Part shown: positions 1-10,812 of the stretch, piece by piece | Position numbering within the stretch: position 1 is the first letter of the stretch | Layout of the letters: each line of letters starts with the position of its first letter | From: Streptomyces broussonetiae | Lineage (GTDB): Bacteria; Actinomycetota; Actinomycetes; Streptomycetales; Streptomycetaceae | Reading direction: 5' to 3' | Assembly: GCF_009796285.1 (NCBI RefSeq) | Contig: NZ_CP047020.1 | Coordinates: 5,642,001-5,706,000, forward strand | Length of the DNA stretch: 64,000 nucleotides | Translations under genes and position numbers: made by a program | The notes under the pieces: generated by a model | What the model saw: only the letters and a program-made list of their open reading frames with translations | What the model was told of the DNA's origin: nothing | Databases searched by the model: none

Positions 1-626
1 GTGGCCTGGTTCTTGACCTTCGTGGCCTGGGCCTGGCCGTCGAAGAGGGCGACGCCGACGGTGACCGCGATGCCGCCGCCGCTGCTGTAGGTCGCGCGGA
101 TCAGCCGGGTGCAGCCGCCGGCGGTGAGGATCTTGGGCAGGTTGCCGCCGGCGGCGGAGGCGCAGCTGGTGGTGTCGGCCGTGGCGCCCTTCTTGTACAC
201 CGTGTTCCCCACGGTCAGCTGGGTGCCCGGGAAGAGGGTGGCGGCGCTGATCGGGGCCTTGTCCTTCTTGGCGCTGGAGATGAATTCCTTCGGGTCCAGC
301 GGCGGAGGGGCGCTGGTGGGCGCGAAGGACGGCGTGGCCGAGCCGTTCGGCGCGGAGGCGCTGGCCGGCAGTTTGGTCGGGTTGCCCGACGCGTTGTCGC
401 TGCCGTTCGCGGACGCCACGGCCATGGCCACGGCGGTGCCGACGGCTATCGCGGCGAGCGCGCCGCCGCCGATGAACAGCAGCCTGCGGCGCTTGGTGCG
501 GGTCTCGGAGGCCTCCGCGAGCGCGGCCCAGTCCGGAGTCCCGTCGTCGCCGCTGTTCCAGGGCTGCTGGGAATTAGGTTTCCAGGGATCCCACTGAGAC
601 TGGGGTCCCCCCTGCCCGTAACTCAT
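1..626 (-). CDS. membrane-anchored hypothetical protein (partial)
   Basis: The gene runs off the left edge, so only about the first 208 residues are present. The product starts with a Gln/Pro/Trp-rich cytoplasmic segment beginning MSYGQGGPQ. An Arg/Lys-rich stretch and one hydrophobic segment follow (about residues 50-70, LLFIGGGALAAIAVG), then an Ala/Ser/Pro-rich linker and an extracytoplasmic domain with at least two Cys residues. An in-frame ATG also lies at 635. I chose 626 because TAAGAT sits 7 nt upstream of it, as in the leaderless genes of this window. I recognise no function. The layout suggests a type II membrane protein exposed outside the cell. It is divergent from rplM. Confidence 0.75.
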   Translation of the reverse strand, partial: MSYGQGGPQSQWDPWKPNSQQPWNSGDDGTPDWAALAEASETRTKRRRLLFIGGGALAAIAVGTAVAMAVASANGSDNASGNPTKLPASASAPNGSATPSFAPTSAPPPLDPKEFISSAKKDKAPISAATLFPGTQLTVGNTVYKKGATADTTSCASAAGGNLPKILTAGGCTRLIRATYSSGGGIAVTVGVALFDGQAQATKVKNQA

Positions 627-639
627 GGGGCGCATCTTA

Positions 640-924
640 GACGGGGCGCCCGGGGTGCCGGAGCGCCTGCGGCGGCATGCCACGTTTGTCCGCCGGTGTG
701 ACCGGGAAGAGCGTCGTTTTGACCCGTCCGGGGCCCTGCAGGTAACCTGCTTCTTCGTTGTGTATTGGCTTGCTCATTCTCACGGGACGGGCCCTTACAC
801 CGGTCCACCGGGCCGATGACCAGCGATCAGCACGCGGTTTGCGTCACCGCGGTGCGGTCAAGGCTGTCGTGATCGTTTCGGTGACCTGTTCAGGACCATT
901 CACTCGAAGCGAAGGCTACGAACC
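640..924 (+). promoter_or_regulatory. rplM upstream region and possible leader structure
   Basis: This 285-bp divergent intergenic stretch must hold the promoter of the rplM-rpsI operon. I see no convincing gene in it. A GCAGGT-A-ACCTGC inverted repeat lies at 738-750. Closer to the gene, GTCACCG (843-849) can pair with CGGTGAC (879-885) across a 29-nt loop. That could be a 5' leader structure of the kind that controls L13 operons elsewhere, but I cannot match it to a named leader. A purine-rich GAAG precedes the GTG start of rplM. Confidence 0.3.
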
Positions 925-1368
925 GTGCGTACGTACAGCCCCAAGCCCGGCGATGTGACGCGCCAGTGGCACGTCATCGACGCTCAGGACGTTGTCCTGG
1001 GTCGTCTCGCCACCACCGCCGCGTCCCTTCTGCGGGGCAAGCACAAGCCGATCTACGCGCCCCACGTCGACACCGGTGACTTCGTCATCATCATCAACGC
1101 CGACAAGGTGCACCTGTCCGGCAACAAGCGGACCCAGAAGATGGCGTACCGCCACTCCGGCTACCCGGGTGGTCTGCGCTCCGTCCGTTACGACGAGCTG
1201 CTCGACAAGAACCCCGAGAAGGCCATCGAGAAGGCCGTCAAGGGCATGCTCCCCAAGAACACTCTGGGCCGTCAGATGCTCTCGAAGCTGAAGGTCTACA
1301 AGGGTGACGTGCACCCGCACGCTGCGCAGCAGCCGGTGCCGTTCGAGATCACCCAGGTCGCGCAGTAA
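925..1368 (+). CDS. rplM: 50S ribosomal protein L13
   Basis: This protein of 147 residues is the usual length for L13 and begins at GTG (MRTYSPKPGDV). The family core is clear: the WHVIDAQDVVLGRLA segment near the N-terminus, GDFVIIINADK in the middle, and a conserved basic stretch ending in MLPKNTLGRQM. L13 binds 23S rRNA early in assembly of the large subunit. It lies 42 bp upstream of rpsI, the common rplM-rpsI two-gene operon, and the two are surely co-transcribed. Confidence 0.98.
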   Translation: MRTYSPKPGDVTRQWHVIDAQDVVLGRLATTAASLLRGKHKPIYAPHVDTGDFVIIINADKVHLSGNKRTQKMAYRHSGYPGGLRSVRYDELLDKNPEKAIEKAVKGMLPKNTLGRQMLSKLKVYKGDVHPHAAQQPVPFEITQVAQ

Positions 1369-1410
1369 GTCCGGCCACCCCCTAAGACTGAAGAGAATCT
1401 GAGGAGAATC

Positions 1411-1926
1411 GTGGCCGAGACCACTGCCGAGCAGCCGATCGAAGAGATCGAAGACATCGAGAGCTACACCACCGAGTCCGAGGTTCCGGTGGAGGGTGAG
1501 TACACCTCCGAGTCCCTCGCCTCGCGCTTCGGTGAGCCCCAGCCCGCCGCCGGCCTGGGCCGCCGCAAGAACGCCATCGCCCGCGTCCGGATCGTTCCGG
1601 GTACCGGCAAGTGGAAGATCAACGGTCGCACCCTCGAGGACTACTTCCCGAACAAGGTGCACCAGCAGGAAGTCAACGAGCCCTTCAAGGTGCTCGAGCT
1701 CGAGGGTCGTTACGACGTCATCGCCCGCATCGCGGGTGGCGGTGTCTCCGGTCAGGCCGGTGCGCTCCGTCTCGGTGTCGCCCGTGCGCTGAACGAGGCC
1801 GACGTCGACAACAACCGCGGCCCGCTCAAGAAGGCCGGCTTCCTCAAGCGCGACGACCGTGCGGTCGAGCGCAAGAAGGCCGGTCTCAAGAAGGCCCGCA
1901 AGGCGCCGCAGTACAGCAAGCGCTAA
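1411..1926 (+). CDS. rpsI: 30S ribosomal protein S9
   Basis: This is a 171-residue S9. The first 50 or so residues are an acidic extension rich in Glu, Ser and Thr, as is typical of actinobacterial S9. The conserved core follows, starting near GRRKNAIARVRI and containing GGGVSGQAGALRLG. It ends with the classic basic tail KAPQYSKR, which reaches into the P site of the 30S subunit. The start is GTG with a GAGGAG ribosome-binding site just upstream. It is the second gene of the rplM operon and is followed by a strong terminator. Confidence 0.98.
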   Translation: MAETTAEQPIEEIEDIESYTTESEVPVEGEYTSESLASRFGEPQPAAGLGRRKNAIARVRIVPGTGKWKINGRTLEDYFPNKVHQQEVNEPFKVLELEGRYDVIARIAGGGVSGQAGALRLGVARALNEADVDNNRGPLKKAGFLKRDDRAVERKKAGLKKARKAPQYSKR

Positions 1927-1950
1927 ACAGCAGCTGCCTGCTCGTACTCC

Positions 1951-1995
1951 GAACGCCCCGGCGGCACGCCACATGTGCCGTCGGGGCGTTCGTTT
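1951..1995 (+). terminator. rplM-rpsI operon terminator
   Basis: A 17-bp stem runs from GAACGCCCCG at 1951 to CGGGGCGTTC ending at 1991, with one G-T wobble. It has a 7-nt loop and a short T-rich tail (GTTT). It sits 24 bp after the rpsI stop and separates the ribosomal operon from glmM. Confidence 0.85.
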
Positions 1996-2107
1996 ATCCC
2001 AGCCGAGGGCGTATAACGACACAAGACGCTCAACGGCTCGTGTGATCGGATGCCGGAATGCGTGCCTGTCGCACCGACTCCGAAACGACGTTTGCTCAGG
2101 AGGACAA

Positions 2108-3466
2108 GTGGGACGACTCTTCGGTACGGACGGCGTGCGCGGTGTCGCCAACGCGGACCTGACCGCCGAGATGGCGCTGGGCCTCTCCGTCGCCGCGGCG
2201 CACGTGCTGGCCGAGGCGGGCACCTTCGAGGGCCACCGGCCGACTGCGGTGGTCGGACGGGACCCGCGCGCGTCCGGGGAGTTCCTCGAGGCTGCCGTGG
2301 TCGCCGGCCTCGCGAGCGCCGGTGTGGACGTGCTGCAGGTCGGCGTGCTGCCGACGCCCGCGGTGGCGTATCTGACCGGTGCGCTCGGTGCCGACCTGGG
2401 CGTGATGCTCTCCGCCAGCCACAACGCCATGCCGGACAACGGCGTCAAGTTCTTCGCCCGCGGCGGCCACAAGCTCGCCGACGAGCTGGAGGACAGGATC
2501 GAGGCGGTGTACGAGTCCCACCGGCACGGCGAGCCGTGGGAGCGGCCGACCGGTGCCGGGGTCGGACGGGTGCGTCCCTACGACGAGGGCTTCGAGCAGT
2601 ACGTCGGCCATCTGCTGAACGTCCTGCCCAACCGGCTCGACGGGCTGAAGATCGTTCTGGACGAAGCGCACGGCGCGGCCTCGGGGGTCTCGCCGGAGGC
2701 GTTCTCCCGGGCGGGTGCCGAGATCGTCACGATCGGCACGGAGCCGGACGGGCTCAACATCAACGACGGGTGCGGCTCGACCCACCTCGACAAGCTGAAG
2801 GCCGCGGTCCTGGGGCACGGCGCGGACTTCGGTATCGCGCACGACGGCGACGCCGACCGCTGCCTGGCCGTGGACCACACCGGCGAGGAGGTCGACGGCG
2901 ACCAGATCCTGTCGGTGCTCGCGCTGGCGCTGCGGGAACGCGACGAGCTGCGGGCCGGCACGGTCGTGGCCACCGTGATGTCCAACCTGGGCTTCAAGCT
3001 GGCGATGGAGCAGGCCGGGATCCGGCTCGTGCAGACGGCTGTCGGCGACCGGTATGTGCTCGAGGAGATGAAGGAGCACGACTACGCCCTCGGCGGCGAG
3101 CAGTCCGGGCACGTGATCATCCTCGACCACGCGACCACCGGTGACGGCACGCTGACCGGGCTGCTGCTCGCCGCCCGGGTCGCGGAGACCGGGCGGTCGC
3201 TGCGGGAGCTCGCCTCGGTGATGGAGCGGCTGCCGCAGGTACTGGTCAATGTGCCCGACGTGGACAGGTCGCGGGTGCGTACGTCGGCCGACCTCGCTGC
3301 CGCCGTCGCCGAGGCGGAGCGGGAACTCGGGGAGACGGGCCGGGTGTTGCTCCGTCCTTCGGGTACCGAGCCGTTGGTTCGCGTGATGGTCGAGGCCGCG
3401 GACATCGATCAGGCGCGGTCGGTGGCGGGGCGGCTGGCCGATGCGGTGAAGTCCGCGTTGGGGTAG
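2108..3466 (+). CDS. glmM: phosphoglucosamine mutase
   Basis: The 452-residue protein converts glucosamine-6-phosphate to glucosamine-1-phosphate on the way to UDP-GlcNAc and peptidoglycan. It starts with GRLFGTDGVRG at the N-terminus. The active-site phosphoserine loop is MLSASHNAMPDNGVK near residue 100, the metal-binding loop is DGDADRC near 240, and the phosphate-binding RPSGTEPLVRVM lies near the C-terminus. The reading frame is open far upstream, but GTG at 2108 is preceded by AGGAGG at 2098-2103 and starts the conserved N-terminus. It belongs to the same pathway as glmS, 2.1 kb downstream. Confidence 0.97.
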   Translation: MGRLFGTDGVRGVANADLTAEMALGLSVAAAHVLAEAGTFEGHRPTAVVGRDPRASGEFLEAAVVAGLASAGVDVLQVGVLPTPAVAYLTGALGADLGVMLSASHNAMPDNGVKFFARGGHKLADELEDRIEAVYESHRHGEPWERPTGAGVGRVRPYDEGFEQYVGHLLNVLPNRLDGLKIVLDEAHGAASGVSPEAFSRAGAEIVTIGTEPDGLNINDGCGSTHLDKLKAAVLGHGADFGIAHDGDADRCLAVDHTGEEVDGDQILSVLALALRERDELRAGTVVATVMSNLGFKLAMEQAGIRLVQTAVGDRYVLEEMKEHDYALGGEQSGHVIILDHATTGDGTLTGLLLAARVAETGRSLRELASVMERLPQVLVNVPDVDRSRVRTSADLAAAVAEAERELGETGRVLLRPSGTEPLVRVMVEAADIDQARSVAGRLADAVKSALG

Positions 3467-3473
3467 GGCAGGC

Positions 3474-3490
3474 CGGGCCTCTCAGGCCCG
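3474..3490. terminator. hairpin between convergent glmM and DUF389 genes
   Basis: CGGGCCT (3474-3480) and AGGCCCG (3484-3490) form a 7-bp stem with a CTC loop in the 15-bp gap between the convergent genes. It overlaps the stop codon of the minus-strand gene. It could slow transcription in both directions. It lacks a T-run, as is common in Streptomyces. Confidence 0.45.
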
Positions 3491-4423
3491 TTGCCGGTGG
3501 CGCCTCCAGAAGTACTTCTGGGCCAGCAGGGTGAGTGTCCCCGCCAGGACGATTCCCAGCAGGTTCAGCAGGAGCTGGAGCGTCGAGCCCGAGGCCTGGC
3601 GGTACTCGGTGTAGCCGAAGGCCACGGCCGCGTTGGCGGCGGCCGGGACCGTGGTGACCGAGATCGCCACGCCTACCAGGGCACCGGACTTCGCTGAGGT
3701 CAGCGAGAGGGTGCCCGCGATGCCGGCGAGGACCGCGACGACGAAGGAGAAGGCGTCGGGGCGGTAGATGAAGTTGGTGCTGGGCCGCTCCGCCGCCAGT
3801 TGCACCCTGCTGAACAGGCCGACGGCGTCCATGAAGCAGGTGAAGCCGACCGTCACCAGCAGGGCCGCCGCGAAGCCCACCAGGAGTGCGGTCAGCGAGC
3901 GCAGCGCGAGCCGGGGGCGCCGCTGGACCAGGGCTGTGCTGAAGCCGGCCAGCGGTCCGAACTCGGGTCCGACGGCCATCGCGCCGACGATCAGGATCGC
4001 GTTGTCCAGCACCACACCGCAGGCCGCGATCATGGTGGCGATGGTGAGGAAGGCGACGTAGGTGACCGACAGGGTCGACTCCTCGTGGGTGGCCTCCTCC
4101 AGCTGCTCCCACACCACCGCGTCCGCGCCCTCGCCCGGTGTCTCCTCCTCGGCCCGGTCGGCGTGCCGGGACAGGGACAGATCGAGGGTCTCGGCGGCGA
4201 TGGAGCCGGTGTCGTCCAGCCCCAACTGCCGTAGCGAGCCGATCAGTTCGTCTGCCGCCTCGCGTGCCACGTCACACAGCACGACATCGCCGGACGGGGC
4301 GCGGGCGGCCCCGGGCAGCACGACGAGATGGGTGGCGCCGGCGGTGTCCCCGATCAGCCGCACCACCTCGTCCGTCGTGCCGGGCGGGGTGATCAGGCGC
4401 AGGTGCAGCATGCGCCCATCCAA
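3482..4423 (-). CDS. DUF389 family membrane protein
   Basis: This protein has up to 313 residues. The N-terminal soluble part of about 115 residues has an ACT-like look, with short beta/alpha repeats beginning LHLRLITPPGTTDEVV. Five or six hydrophobic segments follow between residues 120 and 305. The membrane half carries the DUF389 signature ILIVGAMAVGPEFGPLAG and repeated small-residue helices. The biochemical role of the family is unknown. The next ATG, at 4411 (MLHLRL), is an equally good start. The gene lies 12 bp downstream of coaA on the same strand and is probably co-transcribed with it. Confidence 0.85.
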   Translation of the reverse strand: MDGRMLHLRLITPPGTTDEVVRLIGDTAGATHLVVLPGAARAPSGDVVLCDVAREAADELIGSLRQLGLDDTGSIAAETLDLSLSRHADRAEEETPGEGADAVVWEQLEEATHEESTLSVTYVAFLTIATMIAACGVVLDNAILIVGAMAVGPEFGPLAGFSTALVQRRPRLALRSLTALLVGFAAALLVTVGFTCFMDAVGLFSRVQLAAERPSTNFIYRPDAFSFVVAVLAGIAGTLSLTSAKSGALVGVAISVTTVPAAANAAVAFGYTEYRQASGSTLQLLLNLLGIVLAGTLTLLAQKYFWRRHRQRA

Positions 4424-4435
4424 CAGCGTGCGCCG

Positions 4436-5419
4436 CTACAGCTTGCGCAGCCGCAGCCGTTGCACCTTGTGGTCCGGGCCCTTGCGGACCACCAGCGCGG
4501 CCCGGCCGCGGGTGGGGGCGATGTTCTCGACCAGATTGGGCTTGTTGATCGTGCGCCACAGGGTGCGGGCGTAGTCGAGGGCCTCGTCCTCGGAGACCTG
4601 GGTGTACTTGCGGAAGTACGAGTCCGGGTCCTGGAACGCCGTCTGGCGCAGCTTCTTGAAGCGGTTGAGGTACCAGCGCTCGATGTCCTCGGCGCTCGCG
4701 TCGACGTACACACTGAAGTCGAAGTAGTCCGCGAGGCCGACCCGGGTGCGGCCGTCCTTGCCGGGCAGGGCGGGCTGGAGGACGTTGAGGCCCTCGACGA
4801 TCAGGATGTCGGGGCGGCGGACGGTGAGCCGCTGGTCGGGGACGATGTCGTAGATCAGGTGGGAGTAGACGGGGGCGGTGACCTCGTCCTTGCCCGCCTT
4901 GATGTCGGCCACGAAGCGGGTCAGTGCCCGGCGGTCGTAGGACTCGGGGAAGCCCTTGCGCGACATCAGGCCGCGGTCCTCCAGCTCCCGGGTGGGCAGC
5001 AGGAAGCCGTCCGTGGTGACCAGCTCGACCCGTGGGTGCTCCGGCCAGCGGGAGAGCAAGGCCTGCAGGAGGCGGGCGACCGTGGACTTGCCCACGGCCA
5101 CCGAGCCGGCGACGCCTATGACGAACGGGGTGCCGGACTGGGAGCCCTGCTCGCCGAGGAAGGTGTTCAGCGCGCCGCGCAGGCCGTCCGTGGCGCCGAC
5201 GTAGAGGTTGAGGAGCCGGGAGAGCGGGAGGTAGATGTCGCGCACCTCGTCGAGGTCGATGACATCGCCCAGACCGCGCAGCTTCTCCACCTCCGCGGCG
5301 GTGAGCGGCAGCGGCGTCTTCTCGCGCAGCGCGCTCCACTCGGCACGGGTGAGGTCGACGTAGGGAGTCGCCTCCGGCCTGTGCCGGTGGACGCTCCTGG
5401 GGGAGACCGGTGAGATCAC
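4436..5419 (-). CDS. coaA: type I pantothenate kinase
   Basis: The 327-residue protein catalyses the first and controlling step of coenzyme A synthesis, ATP-dependent phosphorylation of pantothenate. The P-loop is GVAGSVAVGKST near residue 100, followed by TTDGFLLP and GFPESYD, all typical of the bacterial type I enzyme. The length agrees with family members. The GTG start lies 6 nt after TAACAA, so the message may be leaderless. The gene is divergent from glmS and is followed closely by the DUF389 gene. Confidence 0.96.
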   Translation of the reverse strand: MISPVSPRSVHRHRPEATPYVDLTRAEWSALREKTPLPLTAAEVEKLRGLGDVIDLDEVRDIYLPLSRLLNLYVGATDGLRGALNTFLGEQGSQSGTPFVIGVAGSVAVGKSTVARLLQALLSRWPEHPRVELVTTDGFLLPTRELEDRGLMSRKGFPESYDRRALTRFVADIKAGKDEVTAPVYSHLIYDIVPDQRLTVRRPDILIVEGLNVLQPALPGKDGRTRVGLADYFDFSVYVDASAEDIERWYLNRFKKLRQTAFQDPDSYFRKYTQVSEDEALDYARTLWRTINKPNLVENIAPTRGRAALVVRKGPDHKVQRLRLRKL

Positions 5420-5574
5420 ATTCCATTGTTAACGGAGTTTGAACTCGACGGTGGGTGGGGTCCGTCACGCGCACGGTCACCCCATCGCAAAAGGACCCTC
5501 CTAAGACCTTCGTACGACGGTGGGAATTTCCGATTTCGGGCAGGCGGAGGCCTGTTCGTGCCGTTCTTGAGTCG

Positions 5575-5580
5575 TAGGCT
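5575..5580 (+). promoter_or_regulatory. -10 box of glmS, leaderless type
   Basis: TAGGCT ends 7 nt before the ATG of glmS, and no Shine-Dalgarno sequence is visible. Transcription would then begin at or next to the A of the start codon. The same hexamer at the same distance precedes acpS and tsaB in this window. Confidence 0.55.
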
Positions 5581-5587
5581 GCGGCGC

Positions 5588-7435
<1,848 letters not shown>

Positions 7436-7486
7436 GAAGGAGGAAGGGGTGGACGCCGGCTGCCGTTCGCCTCTCGCCGGGTGGGG

Positions 7487-7843
7487 CTACGACCACTTGA
7501 TGCAGGTCGCGGGGACCCAGCCGGTCTTCTTGTCGCCGCCGTAGAGCCATGTGTTGCTCGTCGACTTGCCGCAGGCCTTGTACGAGCCGCCCTTGCAGGC
7601 CTTGCCGTCGTCGCAGGGAGCGCCCTTCTTGCCCCTGGCCCAGATGCCGACGGCGGTGGCGGTCGTCCTCGGCGAGGTACGGACGTTGACCGTCTCCTTG
7701 GCCGGGACGTTGACGATCGGCTTGCAGCGGTTCTGCGGCGGGTTGGCCGCGGCGGCGGTGCCGGCAGTGGCGACGACGCCGGTCAGGGCCGTACCGACGA
7801 GGGCCACGGTGGTCAGCGCGCTGCCCAGGGACTTCAACTTCAA
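7487..7843 (-). CDS. secreted SH3-like small protein
   Basis: A 118-residue exported protein. The signal peptide covers about residues 1-28 and ends in an Ala-rich cleavage region before NPPQNRC. The mature part resembles a bacterial SH3 domain: NVRTSPRTTATAVG near the start and TGWVPATCIKW at the end. It contains five Cys residues that could form disulfides. I chose TTG at 7843 because GGGAGG lies 8 nt upstream and it begins the signal peptide; the reading frame continues further upstream with nothing convincing. SH3b domains often bind peptidoglycan or other wall material. It is convergent with glmS. Confidence 0.8.
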   Translation of the reverse strand: MKLKSLGSALTTVALVGTALTGVVATAGTAAAANPPQNRCKPIVNVPAKETVNVRTSPRTTATAVGIWARGKKGAPCDDGKACKGGSYKACGKSTSNTWLYGGDKKTGWVPATCIKWS

Positions 7844-7961
7844 GACCTGGTCCTCCCGTTGTGTGCGATGGCGTTCCGTGGGAGCACGGAACGCCGGTCG
7901 CGAGGGACCACTCAAGGCCGGGACTTGCGACGATCTTGGGGTGCCCGGGGCCTTTCTCTGC

Positions 7962-8741
7962 TCAGTGGACCGAGAGGCCGCCGTCCACGAAGATCGACTG
8001 GCCGGTGACATAGGCGGAGGCGCGGCTCGCCAGGAACACGGCCGCGCCCTCGAAGTCCTCGGCGAGGCCGTTGCGGCCGGTCATCGTGCGCGCGGCCAGG
8101 GCGGCCACCTTCTCGGGGTCGCGGGAGATCCGCTCGTTCAGCGGGGTCATCACAAAGCCGGGCACCAGCGTGTTGGCGGTGACGCCGTACGGCGACCAGG
8201 CCTCGGCCTGTGAGCGGGCCAGCGACTCCAGCCCGCCCTTGGAGACGCCGTAGGCACCACTGTGCACAAAGGCGCGATGGGCCTGCTGGGAGGAGACGTG
8301 GATGATCCGGCCGAAGCCGCGCTCCGCCATGCCGGGCCCGAACCGCTGCCCCAGCAGGAAGGGTGCCTGGAGGTTCACGGCCATGGTGGTGTCCCACACG
8401 TCCTCGTCCAGCTCGCCCATCGGCGGCCTGAGGTTGATCCCGGCGGAGTTGACGAGGATGTCGGGCTCCCCGAAGACACCGGCCGCCTCCTCGGCCGCGG
8501 CACGCACCCCGGCACGGGTGGTCACATCGCCCGCGACCCAGGCCGCCCGGGCGCCCGCTGCCGTCAACTCGTCGACGGTCTTGGCCAGTTGCCCGGCGCC
8601 GCGGGCCACTACCACCACACGGGCGCCGGCCCGCGCCAGTGCGCCGGCGATGGCCCGGCCGATGCCGGAACTGCCTCCCGTCACCAGGGCGGTACGGCCG
8701 TCCAGCGCGAACAGGTCGGAGAGATAGGTCCTGGGCGTCAT
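7962..8741 (-). CDS. short-chain dehydrogenase/reductase
   Basis: A classical SDR of 259 residues. The Rossmann nucleotide site is TGGSSGIG near residue 20, with NSAG near 95. The catalytic Ser lies in HVSSQ and the YGVSK motif is near 165. The C-terminus ends SIFVDGGLSVH, as in gluconate-5-dehydrogenase or 3-oxoacyl-ACP-reductase-like members. The substrate cannot be deduced. ATG at 8741 is chosen because TACGCT stands 6 nt before it, another leaderless pattern, and because a longer start would run into the divergent acpS region. Confidence 0.9.
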   Translation of the reverse strand: MTPRTYLSDLFALDGRTALVTGGSSGIGRAIAGALARAGARVVVVARGAGQLAKTVDELTAAGARAAWVAGDVTTRAGVRAAAEEAAGVFGEPDILVNSAGINLRPPMGELDEDVWDTTMAVNLQAPFLLGQRFGPGMAERGFGRIIHVSSQQAHRAFVHSGAYGVSKGGLESLARSQAEAWSPYGVTANTLVPGFVMTPLNERISRDPEKVAALAARTMTGRNGLAEDFEGAAVFLASRASAYVTGQSIFVDGGLSVH

Positions 8742-8811
8742 GATCGGAGCGTAGACGGACACCCCCGGCCCCACAGGAGGAATTCCGTTGCGCGACCGTA
8801 GGCTGCCCGGC

Positions 8812-9183
8812 ATGACCATCATCGGAGTGGGGATCGACGTCGCCGAGATCGACCGGTTCCGGGCGTCGCTGGAGCGCACCCCCGGGCTGGCCGACCGGTT
8901 GTTCGTGGCGTCGGAGCTGTTGCTGCCCGGCGGGGAGCGGCGGGGTATCGCCTCGCTCGCGGCCCGGTTCGCGGCCAAGGAGGCGCTGGCGAAGGCGCTG
9001 GGGGCGCCGCCCGGACTGCACTGGACCGATGCCGAGGTGTATGTCGAGGACAGCGGGCGGCCCCGGCTGCGGGTGCAGGGGACGGTGGCCGCACGGGCGG
9101 CGGAACTGGGCGTGCGGTCCTGGCATGTGTCGTTGAGTCACGACGCCGGTGTCGCCTCCGCCGTGGTGGTCGCCGAGGGGTGA
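8812..9183 (+). CDS. acpS: holo-[acyl-carrier-protein] synthase
   Basis: The 123-residue enzyme transfers the 4'-phosphopantetheine arm of CoA to acyl carrier proteins. IIGVGIDVAEIDRF at the N-terminus holds the Mg-binding Asp, and FAAKEALAKALG near residue 60 holds the second conserved acidic residue. The frame is open upstream, but ATG at 8812 starts the family N-terminus and has TAGGCT (8799-8804) 7 nt before it. It lies directly upstream of the NAD(P)HX repair gene, an arrangement common in actinobacteria. Confidence 0.95.
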   Translation: MTIIGVGIDVAEIDRFRASLERTPGLADRLFVASELLLPGGERRGIASLAARFAAKEALAKALGAPPGLHWTDAEVYVEDSGRPRLRVQGTVAARAAELGVRSWHVSLSHDAGVASAVVVAEG

Positions 9184-9236
9184 GGCCGGTGAGGCCCGGG
9201 TGTGACGGACGGGGGTGGCGGGGCAGACTCGGTGCC

Positions 9237-10676
9237 ATGCGTACTGCGTACAGCGTGGAGACGGTAAGGGCGGCCGAACGGGCCCTCATGGCACGGCTGC
9301 CGGAGGGCGCGCTGATGCAGCGGGCCGCCGCGGGACTGGCCGCTGCCTGCGCGGAACTGCTCGGGCGGGTGTACGGCAGCCGGGTGGTGCTGCTCGTCGG
9401 CAGCGGGGACAACGGCGGTGACGCGCTGTACGCGGGGGCGCGGCTGGCCCGGCGGGGGGCCGGCGTCACGGCCGTGACGCTCGCGCCCGAGCGGGCGCAC
9501 GCCGGGGGACTGGCCGCGCTGCGGCGGGCGGGCGGCACGGTGGCTTCTGCTTCTGCTTCTGCCTCTGCCGAGGCGCTGATCGAGCGGGCCGATCTCGTCG
9601 TGGACGGGATCGTCGGGATCGGCGGGAAGGGCGGGTTGCGCCCCGAGGCCGCGGCCCTGGCCGAGGCGGCCGAGTGCTCCCGTGCCGCCGTGGTGGCCGT
9701 GGATCTGCCCAGCGGGGTCGAGGCCGACAGCGGGGAGGTGCGCGGGGCCGCCGTCCGCGCCGACCTCACCGTCACCTTCGGCGCCTACAAGCCCGGGCTG
9801 CTGATCGATCCGGCGCGCGAGTACGCCGGGGTCGTACGGCTGGTCGGCATCGGGCTGGAGCTGCCCGGCGAGGGCGAGCTGGAGGCCCTGCAACACGCCG
9901 ACGTGGCGCGGCTGCTGCCGGTGCCGGGCGCGGAGAGCGACAAGTACCGGCGCGGGGTGGTCGGCATCGCGGCCGGCTCCGCGCGCTACCCGGGGGCCGC
10001 GGTACTCGCCGTCTCCGGGGCGCTGCGGGGCGGCGCGGGGGCCGTGCGGTACGTCGGTCCGGCCGCGGACGCGGTCATCGCCCGCTTCCCGGAGACGCTC
10101 GTGTCCGACCGGGGTCCGGCGAAGGCGGGGCGGGTGCAGGCCTGGGTGGTCGGGCCGGGGGCCGGGGACGACGCGGCGAGTGTGGTCGAGGTGCTCGGGA
10201 CCGAGGTGCCGGTGCTGCTCGACGCGGACGGGCTGCGGCTGGCCGAGCGGGACGTGGTACGGGGGCGTACGGCGCCGACGCTGATGACCCCTCATGCGGG
10301 CGAGGCGGCGGCGCTGCTGGGGGTACGGCGTGAGGAGGTCGAGGCAGCACGGCTGGCCGCGGTGCGGGAACTGGCGGCGGTGTACCGGGCGACGGTGCTG
10401 CTGAAGGGTTCCACGACGCTGGTGGCCGATGCCGGGGGCGGTGCGGTTCGGGTGAACGCCACGGGGACGTCCTGGCTGGCCACGGCGGGCAGCGGCGACG
10501 TGTTGTCCGGCCTCGCCGGGTCGCTGCTGGCGGCGGGGCTTTCGGCACTGGACGCGGGGAGCGTGGCGGCGTATCTGCACGGTCTCGCCGGGCGGTTCGC
10601 GGCGGACGGGGCGCCGGCGGGGGCGCATGACATCGCGGCGCGGATTCCGGAGGCGTGGCGGGACGTGCGGGACTGA
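9237..10676 (+). CDS. nnr: bifunctional NAD(P)HX epimerase/dehydratase
   Basis: A 479-residue fusion of two repair activities for hydrated NADH and NADPH. Residues 1-215 are the YjeF_N epimerase domain, with GSGDNGGDALYAGARL and DGIVGIGGKG. Residues 225-479 are the ADP/ATP-dependent dehydratase domain of the carbohydrate-kinase fold, with TPHAGEAAALLG and the nucleotide-site motif AGSGDVLSGL. ATG at 9237 begins the conserved MRTAYSVETVRAAE. A CAGACT element 7 nt upstream again suggests a leaderless start. A short Ser/Ala run near residue 105 comes from a TCTGCT repeat in the DNA. Confidence 0.95.
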   Translation: MRTAYSVETVRAAERALMARLPEGALMQRAAAGLAAACAELLGRVYGSRVVLLVGSGDNGGDALYAGARLARRGAGVTAVTLAPERAHAGGLAALRRAGGTVASASASASAEALIERADLVVDGIVGIGGKGGLRPEAAALAEAAECSRAAVVAVDLPSGVEADSGEVRGAAVRADLTVTFGAYKPGLLIDPAREYAGVVRLVGIGLELPGEGELEALQHADVARLLPVPGAESDKYRRGVVGIAAGSARYPGAAVLAVSGALRGGAGAVRYVGPAADAVIARFPETLVSDRGPAKAGRVQAWVVGPGAGDDAASVVEVLGTEVPVLLDADGLRLAERDVVRGRTAPTLMTPHAGEAAALLGVRREEVEAARLAAVRELAAVYRATVLLKGSTTLVADAGGGAVRVNATGTSWLATAGSGDVLSGLAGSLLAAGLSALDAGSVAAYLHGLAGRFAADGAPAGAHDIAARIPEAWRDVRD

Positions 10677-10812
10677 GGCGAGCCGGGGGCGGGGCGGGGG
10701 CGGGTTCTTCGGCCGGGCAGGTGCCCGACGGGCCGTACCCGGCTCCACCCCTCGGGTGACCCCTCCCGCGCGGCACCGCTGATCCCGCGGAGCCGCGCGT
10801 TTGGCTGACCGC